Origin: Pyxicephalus adspersus
Taxonomy: Eukaryota > Chordata > Amphibia > Anura > Pyxicephalidae
DNA: 64,000 nt
Direction of reading: 5' to 3'
Assembly (NCBI RefSeq): GCF_032062135.1
Contig: NC_092859.1
Coordinates: 91,280,596 to 91,344,595, forward strand
Below are positions 1 to 10,382 of the stretch, one piece after another (position 1 is the first letter of the stretch; the number at the start of each line of letters is the position of its first letter). The notes under the pieces were generated by a model that saw only the letters and a list, made by a program, of their open reading frames with translations, searched no databases and had not been told where the DNA came from. A program made the translations under genes and the position numbers.

Positions 1-348
1 TTTTGTAGTGACAATGAGAATCAGAAATCTTCACTAGCTGATAGAGTAAGTAAATTATTGGAAGGAGGATACCATTGGTTACATGACATGAGAAGTTATA
101 TTATTAAAACACTTTATGGGCCATAAATATCCCCTATGAAATCACATCAATACCCCCTGTATACTCCCTCAGATTTGTTACACACAGCTATACGTTCTAT
201 CCTTGAGCATATTCAAAATGAGTGAATAAAGCACAACTGACTTCATTTGTTTCAAATAGAATATATATTACAATAATACCATTACAACGAGGTATATTAT
301 TTGCATTCTGTATTACCAAAAACTTTTAATGTTACTGTTTTCATATAG
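1..348 (+). other. PUS7L: PUS7L intron, partial
   Basis: AT-rich sequence before the first recognised PUS7L exon. It ends in a pyrimidine-rich tract and an AG at 347-348. I see no coding signal and no clear repeat. Confidence 0.6.
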
Positions 349-402
349 GTTCATATTGTCACAGCCACAGAAGAAGCAGACGACATATATTTAATTAATC
401 AG
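349..402 (+). CDS. PUS7L: PUS7L penultimate coding exon
   Basis: This 54-base exon encodes 18 residues (VHIVTATEEADDIYLINQ). It has an AG acceptor at 347-348 and a strong GTACGT donor at 403. It starts and ends in phase 0, matching the phase of the next exon, which begins VVLPMPG. In the TruD/PUS7 family this stretch directly precedes the conserved PxPG segment of the C-terminal catalytic domain. The exon is too short to identify alone. The call rests on its phase, its splice sites and its position before the well-recognised last exon. Confidence 0.75.
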
Positions 403-411
403 GTACGTTTT

Positions 412-1094
412 CTTATCTATCTATATCTATCATATGTATGTATGTATGTATGTATGTGTGTATGTTCCACCATCACTTGAAAACGCATGGAGACATTGAA
501 ACCAAACTTGGTAGACATTTGGCACTGCTGATCTTTGTACAGCGCTGTGGTATATGTCAGAGATATATAAATGTATATTTATAGTGTGTGACTGTGGGGG
601 GACATTAGAGTGTCAGCTCCTCTGTACAGAGACTGATGGGCCTAGCTTGGTGTTTCATTGTACAGCACTATGGTATATGCCAGAGCTATATAAATCTATA
701 TATAAATCGTATGTATGTGTGTATGTTCCACCATCACTCGAAAACGCATGGAGACATTTCAACCAAACTTGCCAACATATGACTGAGACTCATTTGAGTG
801 CACCAGTCATCTTTGTACAGCGTTGTGGTATACGTCAGAGCTATATTTGTATGTATGTATGTATGTGTGTATGTATTGCTCAGTGACAGTGTGTCTTTTG
901 CTTATATTTTCACATACTTTTTTTTGGACTTTTACAAATTTCTGGCCTGTAATAATGCCTTCGAGAAAACGTAAGGCAATTGGCTGTGTGCAATCAAACG
1001 CAAGAAAATCACTAAAGCTTTATTTGATTCATTTTTCCTGTAAAAAAAAGATTGCAATAAATAAATTCCCGGGCAATGCCGGGTAATCAGCTAG
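412..1094 (+). mobile_element. Non-autonomous Helitron-like element
   Basis: The right end has the Helitron layout: a GC-rich hairpin (CCCGG, 6-base loop, CCGGG, at 1068-1083), then AATCAG and a terminal CTAG at 1091-1094 followed by T. Inside are two diverged copies of a block with (TATG)n, a CCACCATCACT motif and GTACAGCGCTGTGG, at about 434-690 and 700-880. The left end is approximate because the TC start lies in TATC-rich sequence. The open frames inside look accidental. The element sits about 10 bases past the PUS7L donor. I recall similar CCCGGG...CTAGT ends on vertebrate repeats, but no search was possible. Confidence 0.55.
434..464. repeat. (TATG)n microsatellite
   Basis: Imperfect tetranucleotide run inside the Helitron-like element. 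A related TATG/TGTG run occurs at about 848-875. Confidence 0.85.
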
Positions 1095-1933
1095 TATGTT
1101 ATATAAAGTAAGAATGTAAATAATGGCTTAAATTTTTGGATAAACCCAGATCCAAATATTGAAATAAAGCAGGTCATTGATTTTAATAGTTTCATTATTG
1201 CCCTCCATGTGAATCTATTGTGACGATGGTTGCATTGAGCAGAACAAGAGATTGTAGAGGCATATCAAGGAAGAATTTAAACTAATTTGTAAGTTAACTC
1301 AAAGCGTAACATATGAACATAAACAGGAGCATAACAAGAAAAGAAATCCTTTGATACTATCAAAAAAGAAAACAGGAAATTATGAAAACAAGATTGCATT
1401 TTAAATTTTGTCTTCTCACTCTTTAGTTTATTGTTGAAATGCAGAAATTATGTTCATAATACCAAAAAAAGATAAGCATTAGGTTTCTTTTTCAGAGAGT
1501 AAAAGTGATTTTAGTGCAACTCCAATATTTTACATGTGAAGGGCATTTGTTTAAAGAAAATGATCCCTGGACATTAAGAGGATCCTGGGTTCTAATATAG
1601 GGGTATTAGGAATATGGTGGGCAACTGTATTCTATTTCTTTTAGTGACAAGGAACCCATCTGTGTTCCCGCTGGGGAAATTATTCTATTTGTCCTGCTAA
1701 CTATTACCAAGACTGAAGGTGTGTTTGTTACAAAATATTTTTCCCCAGAATATGAACAAAGGAAAAATCATTCAATGTTGAATTTTCTCTTGTCATACAT
1801 CAAGTGGGTATTTGTAGTAAACATGCAGTATATACGTTCCAGCTAAGTGAAGAAGAACCTGAAGAAGTTATAAACTTTCTTATACTGTGTACTTCATTCC
1901 TTTGCCTATTTATAGACTTTATTGTATTTTTAG
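1095..1933 (+). other. PUS7L: Last PUS7L intron, remainder
   Basis: AT-rich intron ending in a T-rich tract and an AG at 1932-1933. No coding signal or clear repeat was recognised. Confidence 0.65.
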
Positions 1934-2275
1934 GTGGTTTTGCCAATGCCAGGACACAGTGTTAAGTACCCTTCTAATCAAGTTGGTGATTGGTACAAGG
2001 AAGCTCTAGCCAAAGCTGGTCTGCAGTTCTGTAAATTTCGAGTTGGCTCCCTGCAGCTGAATATTCCAGGGTGCTACAGACATATACTCAAATACCCAAG
2101 AAACTTATCATATGAGCTTTTGGAGGAAGATGATTTCCAAAATCAAGGGACAGGAAAATGGACAAATGCAGAGGTTCTACAATCAGCAAATCCATTGTTG
2201 AAGTTGTCCTTTGAATTAGATTCATCTTGTTATGCTACCGTCTGCCTCCGGGAGATGATGAAATATTACTTTTGA
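1934..2275 (+). CDS. PUS7L: PUS7L last coding exon (TruD-family pseudouridine synthase, C-terminus)
   Basis: The exon encodes the last 113 residues of a PUS7-like protein, a TruD-family enzyme that isomerises uridine to pseudouridine in RNA. Visible landmarks are VVLPMPGHSVKYPSN near the start, DWYKEAL, LQLNIPGCYRHILKYP in the middle, and the end motif SCYATVCLREMMK before a TGA at 2273-2275. These resemble my recollection of human PUS7L, a protein of about 700 residues. The segment completes the TruD domain, and the catalytic aspartate would be further upstream, outside the window. The acceptor AG is at 1932-1933, in phase 0 with the preceding exon. The poorly conserved insert around residues 70-90 is usual for this family. 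The next plus-strand gene is ADAMTS20, as in other tetrapods. Confidence 0.92.
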   Translation: MVLPMPGHSVKYPSNQVGDWYKEALAKAGLQFCKFRVGSLQLNIPGCYRHILKYPRNLSYELLEEDDFQNQGTGKWTNAEVLQSANPLLKLSFELDSSCYATVCLREMMKYYF

Positions 2276-2450
2276 TTCTCATTTGCCATTTGATGTTGTG
2301 CCATTGTATGCTAAGCATATAACAATTAAAGTGATATTTAGTTTTAAATGTTTGTGAAAGATGAATTCCAGGCAAACCTTTGAAATAATAAAACAGCTTC
2401 CTACCAACATACATTGACCTCATTTTTCTATAATAAAATTAAGCAACAAT
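2276..2450 (+). terminator. PUS7L: PUS7L 3' UTR with two poly(A) signals
   Basis: AATAAA hexamers lie at 2387-2392 and 2432-2437, 112 and 157 bases after the stop codon. Either could direct cleavage, and T-rich sequence lies nearby. The true end was not determined. Confidence 0.6.
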
Positions 2451-3009
2451 GCTTGGTTATCCACAGCATGCAGCGTGTTGATGGGGGCATCAGTCAGCTT
2501 TTTATTCCTATAAGCACAGTAAGTAATCTTAGTTATTCAGTATAAAGTATCACAGGTGGATTCAGGGACTTCTATAGTAGTTCTATATGGTATTAGATAT
2601 TTATTTAACGTTCTTTATTATTTTATTACTTACATTTTATAAGGTTGCCATTTGTATTTTATCCTGCAGATGGCACTATAAAACTAACCAATATATGTTT
2701 AAATCTGTTTCTTATGCAAGTTAACTATATCCACTTATTTGCTAGAAAGTCACAAGAAATAGGTCTGTCACCAGAACCTTCTATGCTTTGATGTTGCTGC
2801 TTTGAATCTGATTTCTGGAACTAGTCTCAATGCAAACAGCAATATGTTTGCAAGAGTACAATGGAGTCCACTTCCAACTGTTACATTTATGAAGCAAAAA
2901 AATTAAAGCCAGTAGCATTAATTGAGAATCCTTATGAATTAAGGATCAAATCATTCCAAAGTTTGTGATGAAAAATGTAGCTAGTCAACATTAAAAGAAT
3001 CACTAAATA
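2451..3009. other. Intergenic spacer after PUS7L
   Basis: AT-rich sequence with no coding signal seen on either strand. It would separate the 3' ends of PUS7L and the proposed minus-strand gene. Confidence 0.5.
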
Positions 3010-3225
3010 CTACAGCCTTTACCTTGTTTTATTCTTTAGTCATGGTTCCCTGTGGACTTTGTAACATCCCTCTATTAATCTTACAAAGCAATCTATTACT
3101 ATCTGCATTATCTCAGTAACTGCAGGGGAATGACAGGGTTTACCCAGGCTACCTGTAGTGCATTAGTTAGGAATCCCTGCTGTAGTACTTTTATGTGGAG
3201 CCTCAATCCCTGTAATGATCTCATG
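3010..3225 (-). CDS. Candidate terminal exon of unidentified minus-strand gene
   Basis: On the minus strand a TTTCAG acceptor (3227-3226) precedes 20 codons (HEIITGIEAPHKSTTAGIPN) and a TAA at 3165-3163. An AATAAA lies at 3033-3028 and could end the transcript, so the stretch after the stop is proposed 3' UTR. Phase 0 matches the candidate exon at 3921-3816. The peptide is short and unrecognised, and the region could be an old repeat that happens to be open. Confidence 0.25.
3028..3033 (-). terminator. Candidate minus-strand poly(A) signal
   Basis: AATAAA on the minus strand, 130 bases after the candidate stop codon. It is meaningful only if the proposed minus-strand gene is real. Confidence 0.3.
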
Positions 3226-3425
3226 CTGAAATGATTTTTACTCTTGTACAGATGTTTAGCGTATGAAGTCTTTAACACCATGTAAGTCATGCAAGTTGAT
3301 TGGAAACTTTATTTAACCTCTTGACAGCAAAAGACAATTTCCAGCCTCCCTTGTCTCCCTCTTTAGCCCCTGTAGGGAGAGAATATACTGGACATGCAGT
3401 TTTTTTTAATGTGCTTAGACTGTAT

Positions 3426-3592
3426 GGGCATGATTTTTTAAAGCTCTCTTTCATCAGTGAAGCTGGAGGATCCAGCAAACCTAGAATAAATCTGGGCCAG
3501 GATTAAATCCATTCCAGGTTTACTGGATCACCTAGCTTCACTGATGAAAGTGTATCCTCTCCAGCCTTGGAAAGTTTTCATAAATCAGGTCC
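3426..3592. repeat. Palindromic MITE (GGGCCTGATTTATTAAAGC family), partial
   Basis: The copy reads GGGCATGATTTTTTAAAGC at the left and ends in TAAATCAGGTCC. The two halves are near inverted repeats (CATCAGTGAAGCTGG and its mirror AGCTTCACTGATGA). Part of the left arm is deleted. At least ten further copies or pieces occur in this window. Confidence 0.8.
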
Positions 3593-3815
3593 TATGTGTC
3601 CCAATTGAGCAGGAATTATCTTATAAAAGCAATTACATGACCAGCATAATTGAGATGAATTTGAAGTAAGCTTGTGCATTGCTCAGTGCAGGCCAAAGCA
3701 ACAGGTACCAATGCTGCAGTTTATGCTTAACTACCTTTTGCTTCCCAATTTGTAATACGTGCAAGAAGGAAAGTTCCTGTGTAAGCTTTAGGTTTGTTTT
3801 AGTCTAGGTATTTAC

Positions 3816-3921
3816 CTTATTTCCATACTGCCAGGTGCCAACAATAATGCCTGATACCATGTGCCAATTATCAATGGAATCAGATGGGAGGAACGACATG
3901 GAAGCATGGGGGCTTGTTCCA
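3816..3921 (-). CDS. Candidate exon of unidentified minus-strand gene
   Basis: A minus-strand open segment lies between a TATAG acceptor (3923-3922) and a GTAAAT donor (3815-3810). It reads GTSPHASMSFLPSDS then IDNWHMVSGIIVGTWQYGNK after one leading base. It starts in phase 2 and ends in phase 0, compatible with the candidate terminal exon at 3225. The acceptor has a poor pyrimidine tract. I do not recognise the peptide, and the segment could be part of an unrecognised repeat. Confidence 0.3.
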
Positions 3922-4265
3922 CTATACCCACAATTAGCATTTTTTTTCTTTACTGGCAGATGTGTACAGAATATTGTGCAAGGGCAAGTGAGTATAGACC
4001 GCAGAAGGGGCAACATTAGGTACATCTTTTCCTTTGCTCAGCTTTGACAAATCACAGGTTCAGGTTGAAAAGAGTCTCTAAAGAAACTTGCTTCCGATTT
4101 TCACAGAATTGGCATATGTACTAAGAATGTCTTAATTGGATTACTGGAAAAACAAAGTACTGTATGTATAATAGTTGTAAAAAGAATTGTGTAAAGCTTT
4201 AGGTAATGTCTGAATTAGATCTTGGTTAGAGCAAAATAATTAACAAGGTATAAAAAGAGAAGTTA

Positions 4266-4740
4266 CCTTATTTATTTAGGCAGAGCTCCACACCAACTAT
4301 TTGTATTCAAGTAAAGGAGATAAACAAGATAAATTAGACAGTCCAGGGTCGGTGCTCATCAGACGCCAGTCTCCCAATCTAACAGTGCACTCCTCACCTA
4401 TAGCAAGACCTCGCTCTGCCTTGGGAAGCTAGTTGTGCTATCCGAGCACATAACAGCACTTCCCCTAGGAAGGATGGTGTCTGGGGGAGTATTGACGGAG
4501 GATCAGGAGCCCACAAGAGCAGGACAGGACAGGACACAAGATGAAGGCAGAGAAAGATATATATGAGGTAGAACAGCTAAAGGAAAGCTGGGGATGCTGC
4601 AAGCTGCCAAGCAGAGGGCAGACAACCAATTCCTTGATTGCCTTCACTGCTGCAAGCAACGGCACCGGAGAATAAACGGCACTATACTGCTGTGCTGCAC
4701 AGCACAGGAACGCTGGACAGATAAGCAGCCCCTAACATTA
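4266..4740. other. GC-richer gene-free segment, probable old repeat
   Basis: This stretch is clearly richer in G and C than its flanks and has purine-rich blocks (AGGACAGGACAGGACACAAG). Open frames are short and interrupted. It resembles LTR or retroelement debris but has no diagnostic ends, so it is left unclassified. Confidence 0.35.
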
Positions 4741-4821
4741 GAATCCCAAATGTGAATGTGGTATTCTAAATCCTGGGATTGTGTATTAATGAGACAAAAA
4801 TACCATTTTGTGGTAATCATT

Positions 4822-4845
4822 AAAAAAAAAAAAAAAAAAAAAAAA
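4822..4845. repeat. Poly(A) tract
   Basis: 24 consecutive A residues, possibly the tail of an old retroposon inserted on the plus strand. Confidence 0.85.
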
Positions 4846-4932
4846 GTCTAATGGTTATAGATGCTAATATATTAGCTTATTTCTGATTTGTTAAAAAGAC
4901 ATCTGATTATCTATTTACACAATGATTTATTA

Positions 4933-4962
4933 TGATTATTATTATTATTATTATTATTATTA
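4933..4962. repeat. (ATT)n microsatellite
   Basis: About nine ATT units in a row. Confidence 0.85.
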
Positions 4963-5399
4963 AATTGTGGTTTTATTTAATTTTGTTGAATGCTTGGTAC
5001 CTTGGAAAAAACTACTTTTAAAAATCTCCCTCGTTGGATAAGTGAAGGTTACACTCTATAAAATGTTACTCCTTTAAAAGCTCAAGATCACATACAGCCA
5101 CTATTAAATGGATACCTTAATAAGATATGGTAAGCGGCAATCAAAGAAAGCTGCTGTTACCTAAATATCACAGTTGCCGCCAGAAGGTACTGGGGTAACC
5201 TGAAAGTCAACTTAAAGTAGTTTCTTTTTCTAATGAGATCAAAGGTGTTTCTTTTGACCATCAAACCAACACAGCACATTATCTTTAACAAACCAGGTAG
5301 AAAGTAAAGCATGGTGGTGGATGCCTTAATGTAATGAAATTCTTGGGGAAAAACCTAATGTAGTCAACAGAAAAAAGCTTTGTAATTCAGCAAGACAAT

Positions 5400-5485
5400 G
5401 GGCCTGATTTTTTTTTTAGATCGACTATTTTGGGTGAACCTGTGTTGTCAAGCAAACCTGAAATGGATTTGTTCCAGGATTAGAA
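5400..5485. repeat. Palindromic MITE, left half interrupted by a LINE
   Basis: Starts GGGCCTGATTT and carries AGCAAACCTGAAATGGATTT, as in the other family copies. It breaks at about 5486, where LINE-like sequence begins. Matching right-half sequence (CCAGGTTTGGAGGATCA) resumes at about 6278 and runs to about 6330, which implies a nested insertion. Confidence 0.55.
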
Positions 5486-6265
5486 TCATAATATGTTGCC
5501 AACATATTATGCAGGCCTGTACATTAAATAGGGTTTGCAAATGACAGACAGAAACAGACAGTGATGCAGGAGGAGGAGAGGACCCTGCCCCAAAGAGCTT
5601 ACAATCTAGAAAGTGGGGGAAGTAACACACAATAAGAGGGGGATATGTAGTGGTGGGAAGTAATGACGGTTTTAAAAGACAGAAGAAGATGGGTAGGCAA
5701 GTTTGAAAAAATATGTTTTGAGTGCTCTTTTAAATGAACAGAAAGTAGGAACAAGCCAAATAGGACGAGGAAGACCATTCCAGAGAGTTGGGTAAGCTCT
5801 AGAGAAGTCTTGTATCCGTGCGTGTGATGAGGTTATGAGTGAGGAAGTCATTAGTAGGTCATTGGAGGAGCAGAGAGAGCGGCTGGGGGAGTATTTTTTT
5901 TACCGGGTCGGAAAGGTAAGTGGGACAATAACTGAAGAGGGATTTGAAGGCAAAGCACAGGAGCTTGAATTTGATTCTAAGGTGAAATGGAAGCCAGTGA
6001 GGAGAACTACAAAGAGATGCAGCTGAAGAGGAGCGGAGGGAAGGATGGATGAGTCTGGCTGCAGCATTCATAACAGATTGTAGGGGAAAGAGTCGGGTTA
6101 GTGGAATACCAGAGAGAAGGATGTTACAGTAGTCCAGAAGAGAGATAATAGGAGCATGTACAAGGAGTTTGGTGGTCTCTGGGGACAGGTAGGAGTGGAT
6201 TTTGGAGATGTTGCTCAGGTGAAAGTGACAGGACTTGAAAATGTTCTGATGTTCTGAAGAGATGT
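5486..6265 (-). mobile_element. CR1/L2/Rex-type LINE fragment, 3' part of reverse transcriptase
   Basis: On the minus strand, 6071-5859 encodes a decayed reverse transcriptase C-terminus: NAAARLI, then HWLPFHLRIKFKLL, FKSLFSYCPTYLSDPV. This is the N(S/A)AARL...LHWLPV...RI.FK...P.YL.DL signature of CR1/L2/Rex-like LINEs. The plus-strand text ATATTATGCAGGCCTGTACATT at its low end, and ...AGCTTACAATCTAGAAAGTG nearby, also appear as short pieces near 40545 and 62945. The fragment is truncated at both ends and cannot be active. Confidence 0.75.
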
Positions 6266-6277
6266 AAGCAATTCAAT

Positions 6278-6345
6278 CCAGGTTTGGAGGATCAACCATG
6301 TTCACTCATGATAGGTTATCTTCTCCTGATTTCTGTATGAACAGG
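6278..6345. repeat. Palindromic MITE, right half after LINE insertion
   Basis: CCAGGTTTGGAGGATCA and CATGATAGGTTATCTTCTCC match the right arm of the CATGATAG variant of this MITE family seen at 62190-62433. Confidence 0.45.
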
Positions 6346-6660
6346 CTTAGTAAGCTATCTATAAAGACAAAATTGCAGAAGAATGGCTTAAACCAACAAT
6401 GTTGATGGTCCAGATGGCAAAGTACAGATTTCAAGGTGATACTTTATTTGTGTTTGGACTTTACTCATTATCACTTTATAATATGACAGATCCTAAGCTA
6501 TTTTGCAAAGAACAATGATAAAAAATGGAATGCAGATTAGCATAGCTGATAGAGACCTATTCACCTGAATTCAAGGGTGTAGGTGCTGTCAAAATGCATC
6601 AGCTTAATTCTGTCTGAGACAAGGTGTGTGCTTCACTTTTTTCTTTCAAATGTTACTTAC
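6346..6660. other. AT-rich intervening sequence
   Basis: Nothing recognised on either strand. Confidence 0.5.
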
Positions 6661-6704
6661 ACTCATAGTGATCTGTTTTCACTTTGACACAAAATATTCT
6701 TTTG
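6661..6704 (-). CDS. Weak candidate exon of unidentified minus-strand gene
   Basis: A 44-base minus-strand segment lies between a TTTACAG acceptor (6706-6705) and a strong GTAAGT donor (6660-6655). It reads KRIFCVKVKTDHYE after one leading base. Its phase-2 start fits the phase-2 end of the candidate exon at 13374-13265. It ends in phase 1, and no matching next exon was found. So short a segment could occur by chance. Confidence 0.22.
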
Positions 6705-9031
6705 CTGTAAATTAAAATGATATCTGCTGTGATTTAAAGGTTTTTGACAGTAAAACTTTTTTAGAGGTAAATACTTTCTATAGGCACCATATACATAGTA
6801 CTAGGCATCTTTCATTTCTCATAAGTTAGAAATTGTCCAGGAATAGAGGAGGGAAAAGGATAAAGGGCACCTTTTAAATCTCAAAAGCCTAATACTTTCC
6901 AGGGATGGAAGAGGATGAATGGCTTTATGGTTCCAAAAAGTTTATTTATGAGTTTGATTAAATAGGTGAAATAGAAGTATGGATTTGTTTAGAGCTGTGC
7001 CTAAATTGTAACACCTTAAGAGGATTGTCAAGGAGAAAACTGTCTACATAGCTATCATCTGAAATCACTCGTCAAGTAATCCAGTTGCCCACCACTCTTT
7101 TAATGAAAAAGTATTCATTTTATCAACATTACCTGGAAAAGATAAGCACTCCAATTCTCATAGGTAGAAACTCCTGCACTTTATAGCTAAAATCAACATC
7201 AGTCTACAACATTATAAATTAAAAAATAAATAAAATATTAAATTTTGTCCATTTGACATATTCCTTATATATAGGTGGCACCCCTTACAACCACCAACCA
7301 TTGGAAATGACGTCCCTTATGTACACTAGCAACTGGTCTCCAGAAGTGTTCTCTATCAGTAAAAAAAAAGTAAAATACTTATCCAAAGTTACCTGCATGA
7401 ACTTGGCAAATGAACTAATAAAATGACAAATGATTAACCTATAAAGGAGCTCAAGGGAACAGAAACTGTGAACAAAATCCCTAACCCTGGAGCTTCCTTA
7501 CCATGTGTAGGTCAAAAACTTAGGTCACACATATACAACGTCTTCACAATCCTGCTAGCCAGTGCCTCGCATTTTATATATACAAGTCCATGCATATATA
7601 TCAGTATTTTTTCATCATTTACTAAATCAGGTTCTTTATGTCTGATCTCTGCAAGTGCAAGAGTATTTACTACAAAGCCTGAGCAGGGCTTTTGAACTGA
7701 AAAATTAAAGAATTGCAGCTAATTGCAAACAGGTCACTAATAGGAACACTGAAGAAATACATCCTGGATTTTATTGCCATCCACTAATAATGTACTAATT
7801 GCCTTAGAGTTTCTAATTCCCATCACTTCATCATAAACTTTGTATTTGATTTCCTGGTGACCTGTAACTTCAAGCTTGAAAATTTCCTGTAAATAGGCCC
7901 ATTATCCATTATCTTGTATTCACACGACCCTTCACTTTAGCTTTCGTCAGTAATTTACATGCACTGAGATCAAAGAACGTTTCATGTTTCGTTACAAACT
8001 TCAACACACAATTTGTTTGCATCTGTTATAATTTTGTCAACAGCTTTAGGTCATTGTACATTTCTTTTAGGTATTTTTTGTTTAAAAAAATTCTTTAAAA
8101 AATGTTCTTTTTAATTATTGACATTTAGATGCTCAGACCAAAATAATGTTTAGGATATATAAGCCTTTATTATTTACGCTAACAAACATTAAAACACATA
8201 CCAAATGTTAAATAAACTTTTTACTGTTTAACTCATGGTGATCACGTGATTGGAAACCATGTTGACTGATTCCTTATAGTGTGCTGTTAGTGATAACGCA
8301 GTCTTTTTACAAAGAAAATGTGCCATTGTATACATAGAAGAAGTTCTAACTGGAAAATTAGAGAATGCAACCTGTGAAATAACCAAAAGTGTGCACAGAA
8401 TTTGGAGTTGCCACTGAAAATACAAGTGGATGGATAAAAGTTGAAAAAAGTTAAACGTTTTGCAAGAGCCATTAAGGTGAAATGGGCAAGAGAAGCACAG
8501 AAATCTGTAGATTCACATTGAAACACTTTTGTCAAAATCACATCGAATTTTGCATCTTATCTGCATGTGTACCATCCTATGGTATGTAAGAATGAATGAA
8601 GAGGCTACAACTGCCAAATGATATTCATTTAGGAGCAATAGTACAATACAATAGTTGCAATGTCAAGCACAAATGGCTAATTAATGCATATGGTAGGGAA
8701 TATGGCTGTTGTATGGCTGATGATATGTTGGTTCTTGAATTCTAGACAGTAAACTAAAGTTTCATATTAGGTTCTAAGCTTATATTTCTGCCCCATTTAT
8801 GGACTAAAAATGTGGCCAAAAATAAATTCCAGCTACCAGTTACCAAAGTAAACCAACTTTAATCTTTCTTCTAATAATAAATGTGTTGAAATGCCTTGAA
8901 TACACGTGGGTCTGTCCTGGGATTTAGTAACTTTCTTTAGGACCAGACCAACATCTGGGTATGCATCCTTTTACTTTCTATATACAACCACAGTGGTACA
9001 TTAACAGTGTTGTGTTGCTTTTGTATCCATT
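6705..9031. other. Long AT-rich non-coding stretch
   Basis: Mostly AT-rich sequence with short accidental frames. Around 7660-7510 the minus strand is open after a CTTGCAG acceptor for about 45 codons (IRHKEPDLVNDEKILIYMHG...). Around 8421-8220 another minus-strand segment follows a TTTTCAG and is followed by AATAAA at about 8171. Neither joins the better exon candidates in phase, so neither is called. Confidence 0.4.
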
Positions 9032-9193
9032 GGGTCTGATTTAAACTTAGAAATTATTTTGGTAATGATTGGAAACATTTACCAACTAATAGCAAATGGT
9101 TTAAGAAATCCATTGCAGGTTTGGTGGATAACCCAAGTTCTCCCATAATAGTCTATCTTCTCCACGCTTGGAAAACTTTAATAAATCATTCCC
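9032..9193. repeat. Palindromic MITE, diverged copy
   Basis: The left end GGGTCTGATTTAAACTTAG is decayed. The right arm (CCATTGCAGGTTTGGTGGAT, CTCCCATAATAGTCTATC, TAATAAATCATTCCC) belongs to the same variant as 62190-62433. Confidence 0.6.
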
Positions 9194-10182
9194 ATTATCA
9201 TGCCCAAATCATGCAAAAAAAGTCTTATGATTTTTCAGTGATTTCAAAGTAATGTAAAAAAACTTAGGCAGAGGCAAGCTTACCCAGAAATGCAGACTAA
9301 ATATATTTATACTTTTTAACCCATCCCAAAAATGATGCCATATATCCAAATAATCATTTAATAACTATTTCACACTGACCATATTGTTACAGAGAAACAA
9401 ATTCTTTTTTGAATAAGAAAGACCTGTATGTTTTTTCAAGTTTTACATTAAGTAGGAAGGATGGCAATGTCTGTTGGTGATTTTACCAATGCACTCTCCT
9501 ATGAAAAATATATCTAAATGTTCACTTCTGCACAGTAACCCCCACAGAGACAATACTCCTGAGGAACGTATCACCTACATCATTAAAAACATCAATGGGT
9601 TGATTAAAATCAATGCAGAAACATTCCCTTGTAGACTGAAGATTTTGGATATCATGACTAAGTGCTTATACAATATAGCAATAACTAATTTTTCTAAACA
9701 GTAATTGCATTTAAACTGACTTTTTTCCCACTTATATTGTATTAATTTCATTGTTATACCAGTTTGTCATGTTAGCTCAATAAACTTAAACACATGTTAC
9801 TAATCAGAGATCTTTGACAAAAAGGTATTATAGTAACTCTGCCACATCACATGAATGTAATGTAAAACCTAATTTTTACAGTAAAAAAAAAGACCTTCTT
9901 TTTGACAGCAAGATGATGCATGCTAACATGCTAGATGATGCAATAACATTCCTGTAAAGAAAAAAGAAAAAAAATTACATAATTATAAGGAAGGACTTTA
10001 TTATAAGATAATAAATTCTAGCAGTTCACTACTACAGTACTTGCATAGAGTAGGTTAGGCCAGATTTAATTAACAGTGGGAAATGCTAAAGGTGTATGGT
10101 TGAACAACATTGAACGAGTCAAAAGTATTTATTACACAGACTGTATTGTCAGAAATTATGTGCAAGTGTCAGATGTATATAT
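9194..10182. other. AT-rich non-coding stretch
   Basis: A plus-strand frame of about 75 codons at 9474-9704 has no recognisable motif and no clear splice sites. Otherwise nothing was seen. Confidence 0.4.
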
Positions 10183-10382
10183 TAGCGGTCGCCAACCGGT
10201 GGTCCGTGGCTCTGGCTTCCATACGGATTGTAGGCTCAAGGTGGTAGGTGGGTTGTGGCATTATGACATCACTCTGGGGAAAGTTTCTTTCCCTTTGAGT
10301 GGCATACAGCTCCTTGCACGTGCGCGGTCCACAGTCCATTTATTTAGTGGGCCGTAGTTCCGAAAAGGTTTTTCAACCACTG
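10183..10382. mobile_element. hAT-type MITE (GGTGGTCCGTGGCTCTGG family), 200 bp
   Basis: The left terminus TAGCGGTCGCCAACC and the right terminus TTCAACCACTG are imperfect inverted repeats of the hAT type (CAGNGGTNNCCAACC). Flanking 8-mers GTATATAT (10175-10182) and GTGTATAT (10383-10390) match at 7 of 8 positions, as expected of a hAT target duplication. Confidence 0.75.

Noticed and set aside
554..1086. Plus-strand frames with repeated VCVY/MYVCM-type residues
   Set aside because: They are translations of (TATG/TGTG)n inside the Helitron-like element.
5161..5199. Small minus-strand exon (LPQYLLAATVIF) with TTTCAG and GTAACA borders
   Set aside because: It joins the 3921 candidate in phase but not the 6704 candidate, and 39 bases is too little to separate from chance.
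7510..7660. Minus-strand segment IRHKEPDLVNDEKILIYMHG after a good acceptor
   Set aside because: It is open for about 45 codons but lacks a phase-compatible partner or a clear donor. It may be a repeat.
8155..8425. Minus-strand alternative terminal exon with AATAAA
   Set aside because: It starts in a compatible phase, but the translation is low in charged residues and the downstream candidates would then be orphaned. It was left out as weaker than the 3225 option.
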